Below are positions 41,758 through 50,230 of a stretch of 64,000 nucleotides of DNA, piece by piece; the first letter of the stretch is position 1; every line of letters begins with the position of its first letter. The translations under genes and the position numbers were made by a program. The stretch covers positions 4,552,501 to 4,616,500 of the forward strand of contig NZ_JACHMG010000001.1 in assembly GCF_014204865.1 (NCBI RefSeq), read 5' to 3'. Origin of the DNA: Amycolatopsis jiangsuensis (lineage in GTDB: Bacteria; Actinomycetota; Actinomycetes; Mycobacteriales; Pseudonocardiaceae). Below the pieces are notes generated by a model that saw nothing but the letters and a program-made list of their open reading frames with translations, was not told the origin of the DNA and made no database searches.

Positions 41758-43206
41758 CTACGTCACCGGCACGTGCACCGCGGGCACGTCGGCGCAGCCC
41801 CGCACCGAAGCCGCGGCCGCGGCGACCCGCCGCACTGCCTCCGGCAGCTGCTCCCGCGGCAGTCCGAACGGCAGCCGGAGCCACCGCTCCAGGCCGCCGT
41901 GCACACCGAAGCGTGAACCGGGCGCCAGCTGAACGCCGTGGTTCGCCGCCGACACCGCCAGCCGGGTACTCATCGGCTCGGGCAGCCGGCACCACAGCGA
42001 CAGTCCGCCGGCCGGCACCTCGAACGTCCACTCAGGACAGTGGGTGCGCAGGGCTGTCATGAGTGTGTCCCGCTGTTCGCGCAGCTGGACCCGCCGCCGG
42101 GCGAGCGCGGCGTACCCGTCCGGTTCCAGCAGCTCGGCCAGCACCAGCTGGTCGAACACCGGCGCCCCGAGGTCGACGGCGAACCGCGGGGACAGCAATC
42201 GGTCCAGCAGATCACTCGACGCGCGGATCCAGCCCAGCCGCAGGCCACCCCACTGCGATTTGGCCGCGGATCCGACGCTGAGCACCGTGTCCCCGCCGAA
42301 CGCGGCCAACGGTGGTGGCCCCTCCACCGGATCGCCCTCGTAGTCGAGTTCCACCAGCGACTCGTCGACCACCACCGGGGTGCGCGACCGGGCCAGCAGC
42401 CCGCCGAGCCGCTCCCGGCCCGCCGCGTCCAGGCGCAGTCCGGTCGGGTTCTGGAAATCCACGACGAGGTAGCCGAACCGCGGCGCGGCCTGGCGGAGCG
42501 CGGCCTCGATCCCGGCCGGATCCCAGCCGCGGAGCGGGTCGAGGGCCACCGGCACGGGCAGCGCGTGCGAGGCCCGCACGGCGTCGATCGCGTTCGGATA
42601 CGTCGGCTGCTCGAGCAGCACCCGGTCCCCCGGCCCGGTCAACATGCGCAGGCACAGCACGAACGCGGAGTACGCCCCGGACGTCACCATGATCTGGTCC
42701 GGCGTGGTCGGCAGGCCCCGCGCCGCGTAGCGCTCGGCGATCCGTTCCCGCAGCCGCGGCAGGCCGCCGGTGAAGTAGCCGTTGCCGCCGGCGTACTCGA
42801 CCAGCGCGCGCCGTGCGGCGTCGACGGCGGCCATCAGCTCGGGCAGCGCGGGTGGCGCCGCCCGGGCCAGATCGAGCAGGTCGGTGCGAGCGGGCGGCTC
42901 CGCTTCCCGGTGTCCGGCTCCGGCCACCCAGGACCCGGCACCGCGACGGCTGGCGACGAGACCGCTGTCGCGCAACCGATCCAGCGCGGCGCCGATCAGC
43001 GTGCGGCTGACGCCGAGCGCGTCGCCCAGCTCCCGCTCCGCGGGCAGCCTCGTGCCGATCGGAAGCTGACCGTCGAGCACGTGCAGCTCGACCGCGGCGG
43101 CGAGGTCGGCGGCACCGTGGCGGGAACCGCGACGCCGCCACTCCCCCAGCAAGGTGGCCAATCTCGCGCCTGAAATCCGGCCGCCGAGAGGCATCTGCGA
43201 GTCCAT
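41758..43206 (-). CDS. MocR/GabR-type regulator (GntR HTH plus aminotransferase domain)
   Basis: A 482-residue fusion. The N-terminal GntR winged helix (about 35-105) includes LPAERELGDALGVSRTLIGAAL. The aminotransferase-like domain (about 130-470) retains NPTGLR, a PLP Lys in VGSAAKSQWGGLRLGWI and Arg near the end. Members sense PLP or an amino compound. The ATG at 43206 is chosen because upstream residues lie in the operator region. It faces a YczE-type gene with four CCAAT-like half-sites in between, the arrangement described for MocR/YczE pairs. Confidence 0.93.
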   Translation of the reverse strand: MDSQMPLGGRISGARLATLLGEWRRRGSRHGAADLAAAVELHVLDGQLPIGTRLPAERELGDALGVSRTLIGAALDRLRDSGLVASRRGAGSWVAGAGHREAEPPARTDLLDLARAAPPALPELMAAVDAARRALVEYAGGNGYFTGGLPRLRERIAERYAARGLPTTPDQIMVTSGAYSAFVLCLRMLTGPGDRVLLEQPTYPNAIDAVRASHALPVPVALDPLRGWDPAGIEAALRQAAPRFGYLVVDFQNPTGLRLDAAGRERLGGLLARSRTPVVVDESLVELDYEGDPVEGPPPLAAFGGDTVLSVGSAAKSQWGGLRLGWIRASSDLLDRLLSPRFAVDLGAPVFDQLVLAELLEPDGYAALARRRVQLREQRDTLMTALRTHCPEWTFEVPAGGLSLWCRLPEPMSTRLAVSAANHGVQLAPGSRFGVHGGLERWLRLPFGLPREQLPEAVRRVAAAAASVRGCADVPAVHVPVT

Positions 43207-43208
43207 CA

Positions 43209-43258
43209 GGCCAATTATCCAGTATTGGCCATGGTTTACCAGGCCAATGATGACCAAT
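43209..43258. promoter_or_regulatory. MocR operator region with repeated GGCCAAT half-sites
   Basis: GGCCAAT (43209), its inverted copy ATTGGCC (43224), GGCCAAT (43242) and GACCAAT (43252) lie in the 43-base divergent gap and its edge. The first two form an inverted repeat and the last two a direct repeat with 10-bp step, as in MocR-type binding sites. The regulator at 41758-43206 is the likely ligand. Confidence 0.75.
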
Positions 43259-43909
43259 AGTGGAGAAGTGGCAGTCATCGATCTGAGTCCGCTTCCCCTT
43301 CGCCGGGCCCCGGTGCGCCGAGGCGCGCAACTGTTCGGCGGCCTCGCGCTCTACGGCGCCAGCATGGCCATGCTCACCCGCGCACACCTGGGACTGGACC
43401 CGTGGGACGTACTGCACGAGGGCCTGACCAAGATCACCGGCCTGAGCTTCGGCACGGTCACCGCGATCGCGTCGGTGTTCGTGCTGCTGCTGTGGATTCC
43501 GCTACGGCAACGGCCCGGCATCGGCACCGTCGCGAACGTCGTGGTGATCGCGGTGACCGTCGACGCGATCCGCGCCGTCCTGCCGGACCAGCACGTGCTC
43601 GCGTGGCAGATCGTGCTGCTGGTCGGCGGCGTCGTGCTGAACGCGGTGGCGACCGCGGTCTACGTCGGCACCCGGCTCGGCCCGGGTCCCCGTGACGGCC
43701 TGATGACCGGGCTCACGGCGCGCACCGGCTGGTCGGTCCGGCTGGTGCGCACCGGGATCGAGGTCACCGTGCTCGCCGTGGGCTGGCTGCTCGGCGGCAC
43801 CGCCGGCCTCGGCACCGTGCTCTACGCGCTCACCATCGGCCCGCTCACCCAGGTGCTGCTGCCGCTGGTCACTTGGCGGGCCGGGGCGCAGGAACAGCAA
43901 CAGCATTAG
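43250..43909 (+). CDS. YczE/YitT-like membrane protein
   Basis: A protein of about 219 residues with five or six helices. The opening RRGAQLFGGLALYGASMAML and HLGLDPWDVLHEGL, then GPGPRDGLMTGLTARTGWSV, match the YczE family. Such proteins are often divergent from a MocR regulator and may transport a pyridoxal-related or sulfur compound (inference). The start is uncertain: ATG at 43247 or 43250, or GTG at 43268 with a close GGAG. It overlaps the convergent Clp-N gene by 4 bases. Confidence 0.85.
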   Translation: MTNSGEVAVIDLSPLPLRRAPVRRGAQLFGGLALYGASMAMLTRAHLGLDPWDVLHEGLTKITGLSFGTVTAIASVFVLLLWIPLRQRPGIGTVANVVVIAVTVDAIRAVLPDQHVLAWQIVLLVGGVVLNAVATAVYVGTRLGPGPRDGLMTGLTARTGWSVRLVRTGIEVTVLAVGWLLGGTAGLGTVLYALTIGPLTQVLLPLVTWRAGAQEQQQH

Positions 43910-44442
43910 CCCGCCTGCGTGATGGCGCGGCGCAGCGCGGCGTAGTCGACCCCACGGGTGGCCAGGAAATCCGCGACCGGTCCACGCTGCCGGACCAACG
44001 CGAGCAGCAGGTGTTCCTGTCCCAGATCCTTGCCGCCGAGCTCCACGGCCTCGAGCACACTCGATTCCAACGCCCGCTTCGCGTCGTCGGTGAAGCGCAG
44101 GTGACTGCGCCGTGAGCGCCGCCGGGGGCCGGCGAGCGCGCCCGGGCCGTGGGCCTGCTCGACGCACTGGACGATCTGGTCCACGTCGATCCCCAGCTCG
44201 GTGAGCGCTTCGGCGTCCGAGTCGCTGATCCCGCCGCGGCGGGCGACCCGGTGGAGCTCGGCGTCGACGTCCTCCTTGGACACGCCCAGTTCCACCAGCA
44301 ACCGCAGTGCGCTGCCGTCGCGCACCCGGACGAGACCGGCGAACACCGCCTGCGCGGAGATCTCGCGGGCACCGGCCTCCTGAGCTGCCTCCTGCGCCTC
44401 CACCACGGCCATCCGCGCGTCCCGGGTGAATCGTTCGAACAT
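43906..44442 (-). CDS. Clp N-terminal (R) domain protein
   Basis: A 178-residue protein made of two ClpC-type N-terminal repeats without any ATPase: MFERFTRDARMAVVEAQEAA at the start and a second repeat HLRFTDDAKRALESSVLEAV ending GQEHLLLALVRQRGPVADFL. Similar stand-alone proteins may act as ClpC adaptors or decoys. The ATG overlaps the stop of the small HTH gene (TGATG), so the two are coupled. The pair probably autoregulates through the palindromes at 44655-44699. Confidence 0.9.
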   Translation of the reverse strand: MFERFTRDARMAVVEAQEAAQEAGAREISAQAVFAGLVRVRDGSALRLLVELGVSKEDVDAELHRVARRGGISDSDAEALTELGIDVDQIVQCVEQAHGPGALAGPRRRSRRSHLRFTDDAKRALESSVLEAVELGGKDLGQEHLLLALVRQRGPVADFLATRGVDYAALRRAITQAG

Positions 44443-44651
44443 CAGTGCCTCCCGTGCTTCTTGTGCACGGCCTGCCGGCTGACTCCCAGCTCGGCCGCGA
44501 TCTCCTGCCAAGACCAGCCGTGCATCCGCGCACTGCGCACCTGCACGTCCTCCAACTGCTCCAGCAGCCGCCGCAGCGCCGCCACCGCCCGCAACCCGAC
44601 TCGCGGATCACGGTCACCGGCGCGGGCGGCCAGGTCCGTCGCTTCTGTCAT
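44442..44651 (-). CDS. Small helix-turn-helix protein
   Basis: A 69-residue DNA-binding protein: RMHGWSWQEIAAELGVSRQAVHKKHGRH is a sigma-region-4-like helix-turn-helix at the C-terminus, preceded by a helix LRAVAALRRLLEQLEDVQV. The ATG at 44651 is preferred because the first palindrome begins 4 bases upstream. It is the first gene of a two-gene operon with the Clp-N protein. Confidence 0.88.
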   Translation of the reverse strand: MTEATDLAARAGDRDPRVGLRAVAALRRLLEQLEDVQVRSARMHGWSWQEIAAELGVSRQAVHKKHGRH

Positions 44652-44654
44652 GAG

Positions 44655-44699
44655 TGTCAATCTAGGTTGACACACTCGCCGTGTCAACCTCAATTGACA
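44655..44699. promoter_or_regulatory. Two perfect TGTCAA-N6-TTGACA palindromes
   Basis: Identical half-sites at 44655-44672 and 44682-44699, centres 27 bp apart, in the gap between the HTH/Clp-N operon and the PP2C-like gene. The first is 4 bases from the HTH start, and TTGACA can also serve as -35. The small HTH protein is the most likely binder. Confidence 0.8.
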
Positions 44700-44743
44700 T
44701 CGATGGTCCGCTTTCGCGCGCCACAGCGGGTTAGAGTCGGCGA

Positions 44744-45505
44744 ATGGCCGAGATCTCGATCGCCGAGCGGGCCGGGGTCGGTGCGGATGGCCGGCCGCGG
44801 CCGAGCGAGGACTACGTCGTGGTGCTCGAGCGCGCCGTGCTCGTGCTGGACGGCGCGACCTCGCCGAGTCCCGAGTTGCCCTCCGGTGGCTGGTACGCGG
44901 GGCTGCTCGTACGGCAGCTCGCCGACGAGCTGCGTGCCCGGCCGCGGGAGGATCTCGGCGTCGCGCTGGCGGACGCGATCAGCTCGGTCGCGCGGGAGCA
45001 CCGGCTGGTGCCCGGTCGTTCCCCGTCGAGCACGGTGTCGATGCTGCGCTGGGACGAGTCCGAAGTGGAGGCTCTGGTACTGGCCGACAGCCCGGTCGTC
45101 GGGTTCGGCCGGTTCGGTACCGATGCCGTTTCCGACGACCGGTTGCTGTCGCTCCGCGACGACGGCCTGCTGCAGACCGGTGCCGACGTCCGTCGCCGCC
45201 GCAATGCCGAGGGCGGGTTCTGGGTCGCCGAAGCCGAACCCGCGGCCGCGTACAAGGCGGTGCGCCGGGTGTGGCCGCGCGCGGACGTCGACGCGGTGCT
45301 GATCGCCACCGACGGCGTCTCGATCGGCGTGGACGAGTACCGGCTCTTCGACTGGCCGGAAGTGCTGCGCCGCGCCCGGAACGCCGGTCCCGACGCCGTG
45401 CTGGACGCGGTGCGCGAGGCAGAGGTCCAGGACGCCGGTTGCGTGCGCTGGCCCCGCGCGAAACGGCACGACGACCAGGTGCTCGTGCTCGCCGAGTTCG
45501 AATAG
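44744..45505 (+). CDS. PP2C-like serine/threonine phosphatase
   Basis: A 253-residue protein with the PP2C metal-site pattern: SEDYVVVL, VLVLDGATSPSP (D-G), VLADSPVVGFGRFG and VLIATDGVSIGVDEY, ending KRHDDQVLVLAEFE (D-D). It is a compact version without a regulatory domain. ATG start. Divergent from the HTH/Clp-N operon and possibly sharing its operator. Substrate unknown. Confidence 0.83.
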   Translation: MAEISIAERAGVGADGRPRPSEDYVVVLERAVLVLDGATSPSPELPSGGWYAGLLVRQLADELRARPREDLGVALADAISSVAREHRLVPGRSPSSTVSMLRWDESEVEALVLADSPVVGFGRFGTDAVSDDRLLSLRDDGLLQTGADVRRRRNAEGGFWVAEAEPAAAYKAVRRVWPRADVDAVLIATDGVSIGVDEYRLFDWPEVLRRARNAGPDAVLDAVREAEVQDAGCVRWPRAKRHDDQVLVLAEFE

Positions 45506-45564
45506 GGGTCCAGTTCAGGGTTTTCCCTGATCACGCCGGAGCGCGGACCGGCAACGATGGACCC

Positions 45565-46248
45565 ATGGGGAACTTGCTGGGGGTACGGGCCTGGCGGCTG
45601 GCCGCGTTCGCGGCGATCGCCTGGTCCCTGTTCACGATCACCGTGCTGCACGTCGTCAGCTCACACGATCCGCTCTACGACACGCTGTCCAGTTACACGA
45701 TCACCGACCACGGCGAGGGGATGCTCGGCGCCAGCGTGCTCTCCCTCTCGGTCGGCTCGATCGCGGTGCTCGGCGCGCTGGCCGCGGCCGGCGTGCCGAC
45801 GACCCGCACGACGAAACTGCTGCTCACGCTGTGGGCACTCGGCCTGGCCACCGCCGCGGTGTTTCCGGCCAGCTACCCGGAAAGTCCCGACCCGGTGAGC
45901 GGCGAGATCCACCTGTACTCGTGCCTGATCGCATTCATGAGCCTGCCGGGAGCTGCGATCGCCATGCTGGATCCGTTGCGTGGCACGGCGGAACGCGCGT
46001 TCGTGGTGCGCTGGCTGCGGTACGGGCTCACGGCCGTGGCGTCGTTCGGCCTGAGCTTCCTGTTCGTCCGGCTGGACGAGGCGGGGATCGCCCCGTTCCA
46101 CCTGCTCACCCAGGTGCTGCCGGTCGGGCTCACCCAGCGGCTCACGCTCCTCACCGACGTCGCGCTGCTGCTGGTGCTGGTCCGGGTCGCGGTGCGTACC
46201 GAATCGGCACGGGCCGAGCTCGCCGTCACTCCCGCATCGCGGCTGTGA
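45565..46248 (+). CDS. DUF998 membrane protein
   Basis: A 227-residue membrane protein with about six helices. SSHDPLYDTLSSYTITDHGEGML and FPASYPESPDPVSGEIHLYS (conserved H after the second helix) fit DUF998. The ATG at 45565 follows a 59-base gap after the PP2C-like gene. Its 3' end overlaps the convergent ACC-deaminase-like gene by 23 bases. Function unknown. Confidence 0.82.
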   Translation: MGNLLGVRAWRLAAFAAIAWSLFTITVLHVVSSHDPLYDTLSSYTITDHGEGMLGASVLSLSVGSIAVLGALAAAGVPTTRTTKLLLTLWALGLATAAVFPASYPESPDPVSGEIHLYSCLIAFMSLPGAAIAMLDPLRGTAERAFVVRWLRYGLTAVASFGLSFLFVRLDEAGIAPFHLLTQVLPVGLTQRLTLLTDVALLLVLVRVAVRTESARAELAVTPASRL

Positions 46249-47254
46249 ACTCGGGCGCGTAGCCGTACAGCCCGGGGAGACCGCCGGTGTGCACGAACAC
46301 CACGGTCTCCTCGGGCGAGAACCGGCCCTCCGCGGCCCATTCCACGAGTGCCGCGGCGACCTTGCCGGTGTAGACCGGATCCAGCACCACACCTTCGGTC
46401 CGGCCGAACAACCGCAGCGCACCCCACGTCTCGGCCGCCGGAATCCCGTAGCCCTCGCCGATCGTGCTGTCGTTCATCCACACGTGCTCCAGCGTGGGTG
46501 GGTCGATGCCCAGCAGCTGCGCCGCCCCGGTGACCAGTTCGGCAAGGTTCTCCTCGGCCTCGTCGAGCGGATGGCTCACGCAGGCGATGTCCACGTCGAG
46601 CGAGCCGAGCACGGCCGAGCCGAGCGCGAGACCCGCCGCGGTCGCGCCGCTGGCGTGCGGGCCGACGATCCGCGCGCGCTCCACACCCAGGTGGGACAGC
46701 TGCACAGCGAGTTCGTGGGTGGCCGAGACGTAGCCGAGAACGCCGAGTGGGTCGGACCCACCGACCGGGATCGTGACGACTTTGCGCCCTTCCGCGGCTG
46801 CCTCCTCGACAAGCGCTTCGTACGTCGATGCGGTCTCGCTCTCGTCGGCGCAGGTGTGGACGCGGGCGCCGAAGAGCAGGTCGAGCGGGATGTTGCCGGA
46901 CTCCTCGTAGGCCGCGCCGGAACGCGGCACCCTCGCGGTGAGCACCAGTTCGCACCGCAACCCCAGCCGGGCACAGGCCGCGGCCGTCTGCCGGCCGTGA
47001 TTGGTCTGGAGGGCGCCGAAGGTGATCACCGTGTCGGCTCCGGAGGCGAGCGCGGCTCCCAGGTGGAAGTCGAGTTTGCGCAGTTTGTTGCCGCCGGCAC
47101 CGAGCGGGTGCACGTCGTCGCGCTTGAGCATCAGGTGCGGCAGGCCGAGCGCTTCGCCCAGCCGTGGCGCCGGGACGAGCGGGGTCGGCCCGTGCCCGAG
47201 CCCGGCCCGGGGGAAGGAGTCGAGAGCGGGAAAGCGGTCGAACTCGAACGTCAT
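46226..47254 (-). CDS. D-cysteine desulfhydrase/ACC deaminase family PLP enzyme
   Basis: A 342-residue fold-type II PLP enzyme. The PLP Lys is in LGAGGNKLRKLDF (about residue 57), ALQTNHGRQTAAACARLGL follows and the phosphate loop is GPHASGATAAGL. The C-terminal VYTGKVAAALVEW and VFVHTGGLPGLYGY are typical. D-cysteine desulfhydrase, ACC deaminase and cysteate lyase are all possible. A long in-frame extension upstream overlaps the amidase gene and is not coding. ATG start. Confidence 0.9.
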   Translation of the reverse strand: MTFEFDRFPALDSFPRAGLGHGPTPLVPAPRLGEALGLPHLMLKRDDVHPLGAGGNKLRKLDFHLGAALASGADTVITFGALQTNHGRQTAAACARLGLRCELVLTARVPRSGAAYEESGNIPLDLLFGARVHTCADESETASTYEALVEEAAAEGRKVVTIPVGGSDPLGVLGYVSATHELAVQLSHLGVERARIVGPHASGATAAGLALGSAVLGSLDVDIACVSHPLDEAEENLAELVTGAAQLLGIDPPTLEHVWMNDSTIGEGYGIPAAETWGALRLFGRTEGVVLDPVYTGKVAAALVEWAAEGRFSPEETVVFVHTGGLPGLYGYAPEFTAAMRE

Positions 47255-47317
47255 CGATCCTCCGGGCAACGGCTGGCGTGGTGAGCACACGGTAACCGGC
47301 GGAGCGGCACCGTGATA

Positions 47318-47335
47318 CGTTCGTTCGAACGAACG
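47318..47335. promoter_or_regulatory. 18-bp perfect palindromic operator
   Basis: CGTTCGTTC followed by its exact inverse, 19 bases before the amidase ATG. The amidase operon includes a TetR gene (48697), the likely autoregulator. Confidence 0.75.
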
Positions 47336-47353
47336 GGAGAACGGGAGCTGCCG

Positions 47354-48730
47354 ATGACTTCCGCAACGACGGACTTCGCCACCTTCGCCGAGCAGGCCGC
47401 CGCGCTCGACGCGGGCGCGGTCACGGCCGTACGGCTCACCGAGACCGCGCTCGCCCGGGCACACGCCAGCCAGCCGGTGCTGAACGCGTTCCGCCGGTTG
47501 CGCGACGAGGAGGCACTCGCCGAGGCGGCCGAGGCCGACCGGCGCCGCGACCGTGGCGACCGGGCGCCGTTGCTGGGCATCCCGGTCGCGATCAAGGACG
47601 ACATCGACCTCGCCGGCCTGCCCACCGCGTTCGGCTGCCCGGGAGAGTTCCCGGCCGCGACGACCGACGCGCCGGCGGTCGCACGGCTGAAGCAGGCCGG
47701 CGCCGTGCTGATCGGCAAGACCAACACGCCGGAGCTGGGCCAGTGGCCCTACACCGAGGGTCCGGCGTTCGGCGCGACGCGGAATCCGTGGCAGCCGGCG
47801 TACACGCCGGGTGGTTCGTCGGGCGGTTCGGCCGCCGCGGTCGCGGCCGGGATCGTGGCCGCCGCGCTCGGCTCGGACGGCGCCGGTTCGGTGCGCATTC
47901 CCGCGGCGTGGACCGGGCTGGTCGGCATCAAGACGCAACGTGGGCGGATCCCGACCGGCGGCGAACTGTTCCACGGCCTCACCGTGCTCGGCCCGCTGGC
48001 CCGCACGGTGGCCGACGCGGCCACGCTGCTGGACGTCACCGCGGGCACCGGCACCGCGTTCCGGTCCGCCGCCAGGAGGGAACCCGGCCGGTTGCGCATC
48101 GGCCTGTCCACACGAATTCCCTTCACCGCAACGAAAACCCAGCTCGATCCGGTGGTCGAGTCGGCGTTGCGCAGCACTGCCGAACACCTCGCCGGGCTGG
48201 GTCACGAGATCGTGCCGGTCGAGCCGGGCTACGGACTGATCGGCCTGACCTTTCTCCCCCGCTCGCTCACCGGCGTGCGCGACTGGACGCGGCGGGTGCC
48301 CGAGCGGGCCGCGCTCGACCCGCGCACCCGGGCCAACGCCCACCACGGCGGCCTGCTCGCCGGGCCGGCACTGAAACTCGCGCGGGCGCTGGAACCGGTG
48401 CTGCGCCGCCGTATCGGCGCGGTGTTCGGCGACGTCGACGTGCTGCTGACGCCGACCACCGCGACTCCACCACCCGCGGTGGGCAGCTTCGACGGGCTTT
48501 CCGGCTGGCAGACCGACCAGACGATGATCGCGGCCTGCCCCTACGCTTGGCCCTGGAACGTGCTGGGCTGGCCGGGCGTGAACGTGCCGGCCGGGCAGAC
48601 CGCGGACGGGTTGCCGCTCGGGGTCCAGCTGCTCGGCCCGTCACACGCCGAGGAGCGGCTGATTTCCGTTGCCGCGCAACTGGAAGAGGTACAGCGGTGG
48701 CCGGAACGCCAGCCCGCGCGGGCGTGGTGA
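47354..48730 (+). CDS. Amidase signature family hydrolase
   Basis: A 458-residue Ser-cisSer-Lys amidase. Lys is in LGIPVAIKDDIDLAG, the cis-Ser in TPGGSSGGSAAAVAAG and the nucleophile Ser in GSDGAGSVRIPAAWTGLVG. Substrates range from amides to carbamates and cannot be inferred. ATG at 47354 has a GGGAG site; upstream codons fall in the operator. It is the first gene of an operon with TetR and an MpaB-type oxygenase, with an overlap into the TetR gene. Confidence 0.93.
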   Translation: MTSATTDFATFAEQAAALDAGAVTAVRLTETALARAHASQPVLNAFRRLRDEEALAEAAEADRRRDRGDRAPLLGIPVAIKDDIDLAGLPTAFGCPGEFPAATTDAPAVARLKQAGAVLIGKTNTPELGQWPYTEGPAFGATRNPWQPAYTPGGSSGGSAAAVAAGIVAAALGSDGAGSVRIPAAWTGLVGIKTQRGRIPTGGELFHGLTVLGPLARTVADAATLLDVTAGTGTAFRSAARREPGRLRIGLSTRIPFTATKTQLDPVVESALRSTAEHLAGLGHEIVPVEPGYGLIGLTFLPRSLTGVRDWTRRVPERAALDPRTRANAHHGGLLAGPALKLARALEPVLRRRIGAVFGDVDVLLTPTTATPPPAVGSFDGLSGWQTDQTMIAACPYAWPWNVLGWPGVNVPAGQTADGLPLGVQLLGPSHAEERLISVAAQLEEVQRWPERQPARAW

Positions 48731-49269
48731 ACACGCGCGACGCGATCCTGCGCGCGACCCTGCGGGTGGTCGGCGAGCAGGGCGTCGGCGGACTCACCAA
48801 CCGGCGGATCGTGGCCGCCGCCGGTGTCTCGCTCGGCACGCTCACCTACCACTTCCCCAGCCAGACCGAGTTGCTGCGGGAAGCCATGCTTCTGTTCGCC
48901 GAGGAGGAAACGGCCAAGCTGGCCACGATCGTCGACGGGTACCGGGCCGACGACCTCAGCCTGGAGCAGGCCGCGACCGTGGTGGAGCAGGTGATCGAGC
49001 AGCTGCCGTTCGGCACCGACGAGCTGGCGCCGCACGAGCTGTACCTGCAGGCCGCACGGGATCCGGGGCTGCGCGAGGCGTCGCGAAGGTGTTTCGCCGC
49101 CTACGACGAGCTGGCGACGACGATCCTGGGTGCGCTCGGCCTGCCGGATCCCGCGCGGCTGGCCGCTCCGGTGGTCGCGTTGATCGCCGGGCTGCAGCTG
49201 CGCCGGCTGGCCACCGGCGCGGACGTGCCGGCCGCCGAACCGCTGATGATGCTGCTGCACCGGGACTGA
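48697..49269 (+). CDS. TetR family transcriptional regulator
   Basis: A 190-residue repressor: LTNRRIVAAAGVSLGTLTYHFPSQTELLREAM is the HTH. The GTG at 48697 is preferred for its GGAAGAGG site and overlaps the amidase end by 34 bases; a GTG at 48727, overlapping the amidase stop by 4 bases, is the alternative. It probably binds the palindrome at 47318-47335 and represses the operon. Ligand unknown. Confidence 0.9.
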   Translation: MAGTPARAGVVNTRDAILRATLRVVGEQGVGGLTNRRIVAAAGVSLGTLTYHFPSQTELLREAMLLFAEEETAKLATIVDGYRADDLSLEQAATVVEQVIEQLPFGTDELAPHELYLQAARDPGLREASRRCFAAYDELATTILGALGLPDPARLAAPVVALIAGLQLRRLATGADVPAAEPLMMLLHRD

Positions 49270-49270
49270 C

Positions 49271-50116
49271 GTGGCACCCCCGGTCGTCCGCGGCACCGCG
49301 GCCTGGCGTTACTTCGGCGACTTCCGCGATCTGCTGCTCGCCGGGCAGGTGCTGGTGCTGCAGGTCGCGCACCCCGTCGTCGCGGCCGGGGTGCGCGATC
49401 ACTCGGGCTACACCGAAGACCCGTGGACCCGGCTGATGCGGACCGGCGCGTCGCTGTCGATCTACGTGTACGGCGGGGCGGAGGGCGCGCGGTTCGAGGC
49501 GGACCGCTTGCGAGAGCTGCACCGCACGTTCACCGGCTTCGCCGACGGCCGTCGTTACAGCGCGCTGAACCCCGGCGCTTACGCCTGGGTGCACGCCACG
49601 CTCGTCATGGCTCCGGTTGATGCACAACGGTTCTTCGGCCGTCCGCTGTCCCCGTCGGAGCTGGACGAGTACTACGCGCAGATGTGCGACGTCGGCCGCC
49701 TGCTCGGCGTCCGCGAGCGTGACCTACCGGCGAGCTGGCCGGAATTCGAGCAGTACTACCGGGAGACGATCTCGTCGTTCGGACCCAACGAGACCATCCG
49801 CACCTTGTTCGACACCATCGCCACCGTGGGAAAACCTTCCCCACGGCTACCGGACGCGTGGTGGCGGCCGATCCGGAAGGCGCACGCCCGTGCGCAGATG
49901 TTCCTGATCCGGGCGACAGTGCCTGCCGAGCTCCGTACCCGGCTGGGCTTGGAGTGGACTGCCGCGGACGAACGGCGGTTCGCCCGGACGCGCCGGATGG
50001 TCCGGCTGCTCGGCACGCTCGTCCCGCCGCCGTTGCGTACCGCGCACATGCGCTGGGTCGGGAAACTGAACGTGTGGCTGCGCGCCCATCCCCGGGCGTA
50101 CCGCTTCCTGCCCTGA
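49271..50116 (+). CDS. MpaB/latex-clearing-like oxygenase (DUF2236)
   Basis: A 281-residue protein of the DUF2236 family. The family's haem/active-site segments are visible as VLQVAHPVVAAGVRDHSGYT near residue 30 and a second conserved His in YAWVHATLVMAP. R-x-x-x-T follows in EDPWTRLMRTGASL. Relatives include the rubber oxygenase Lcp and mycophenolic acid MpaB'. The GTG start is 1 base after the TetR stop. Substrate unknown; probably hydrophobic. Confidence 0.86.
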   Translation: MAPPVVRGTAAWRYFGDFRDLLLAGQVLVLQVAHPVVAAGVRDHSGYTEDPWTRLMRTGASLSIYVYGGAEGARFEADRLRELHRTFTGFADGRRYSALNPGAYAWVHATLVMAPVDAQRFFGRPLSPSELDEYYAQMCDVGRLLGVRERDLPASWPEFEQYYRETISSFGPNETIRTLFDTIATVGKPSPRLPDAWWRPIRKAHARAQMFLIRATVPAELRTRLGLEWTAADERRFARTRRMVRLLGTLVPPPLRTAHMRWVGKLNVWLRAHPRAYRFLP

Positions 50117-50230
50117 GGCCGTGGCAACGCATCCGGCGGCTGTTCACCCAGTGCGACCGCCTGCGGTACGCACCACCCGATCAGGCGTTACTTCGTCAAT
50201 CCCTCACCAAGGGGACGATGGACGGGTGGA

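Noticed and set aside
47255..48346. Upstream in-frame extension of the ACC-deaminase-like gene
   Set aside because: It lies antisense to the amidase gene; the PLP enzyme begins at its family start MTFEFDRF at 47254.
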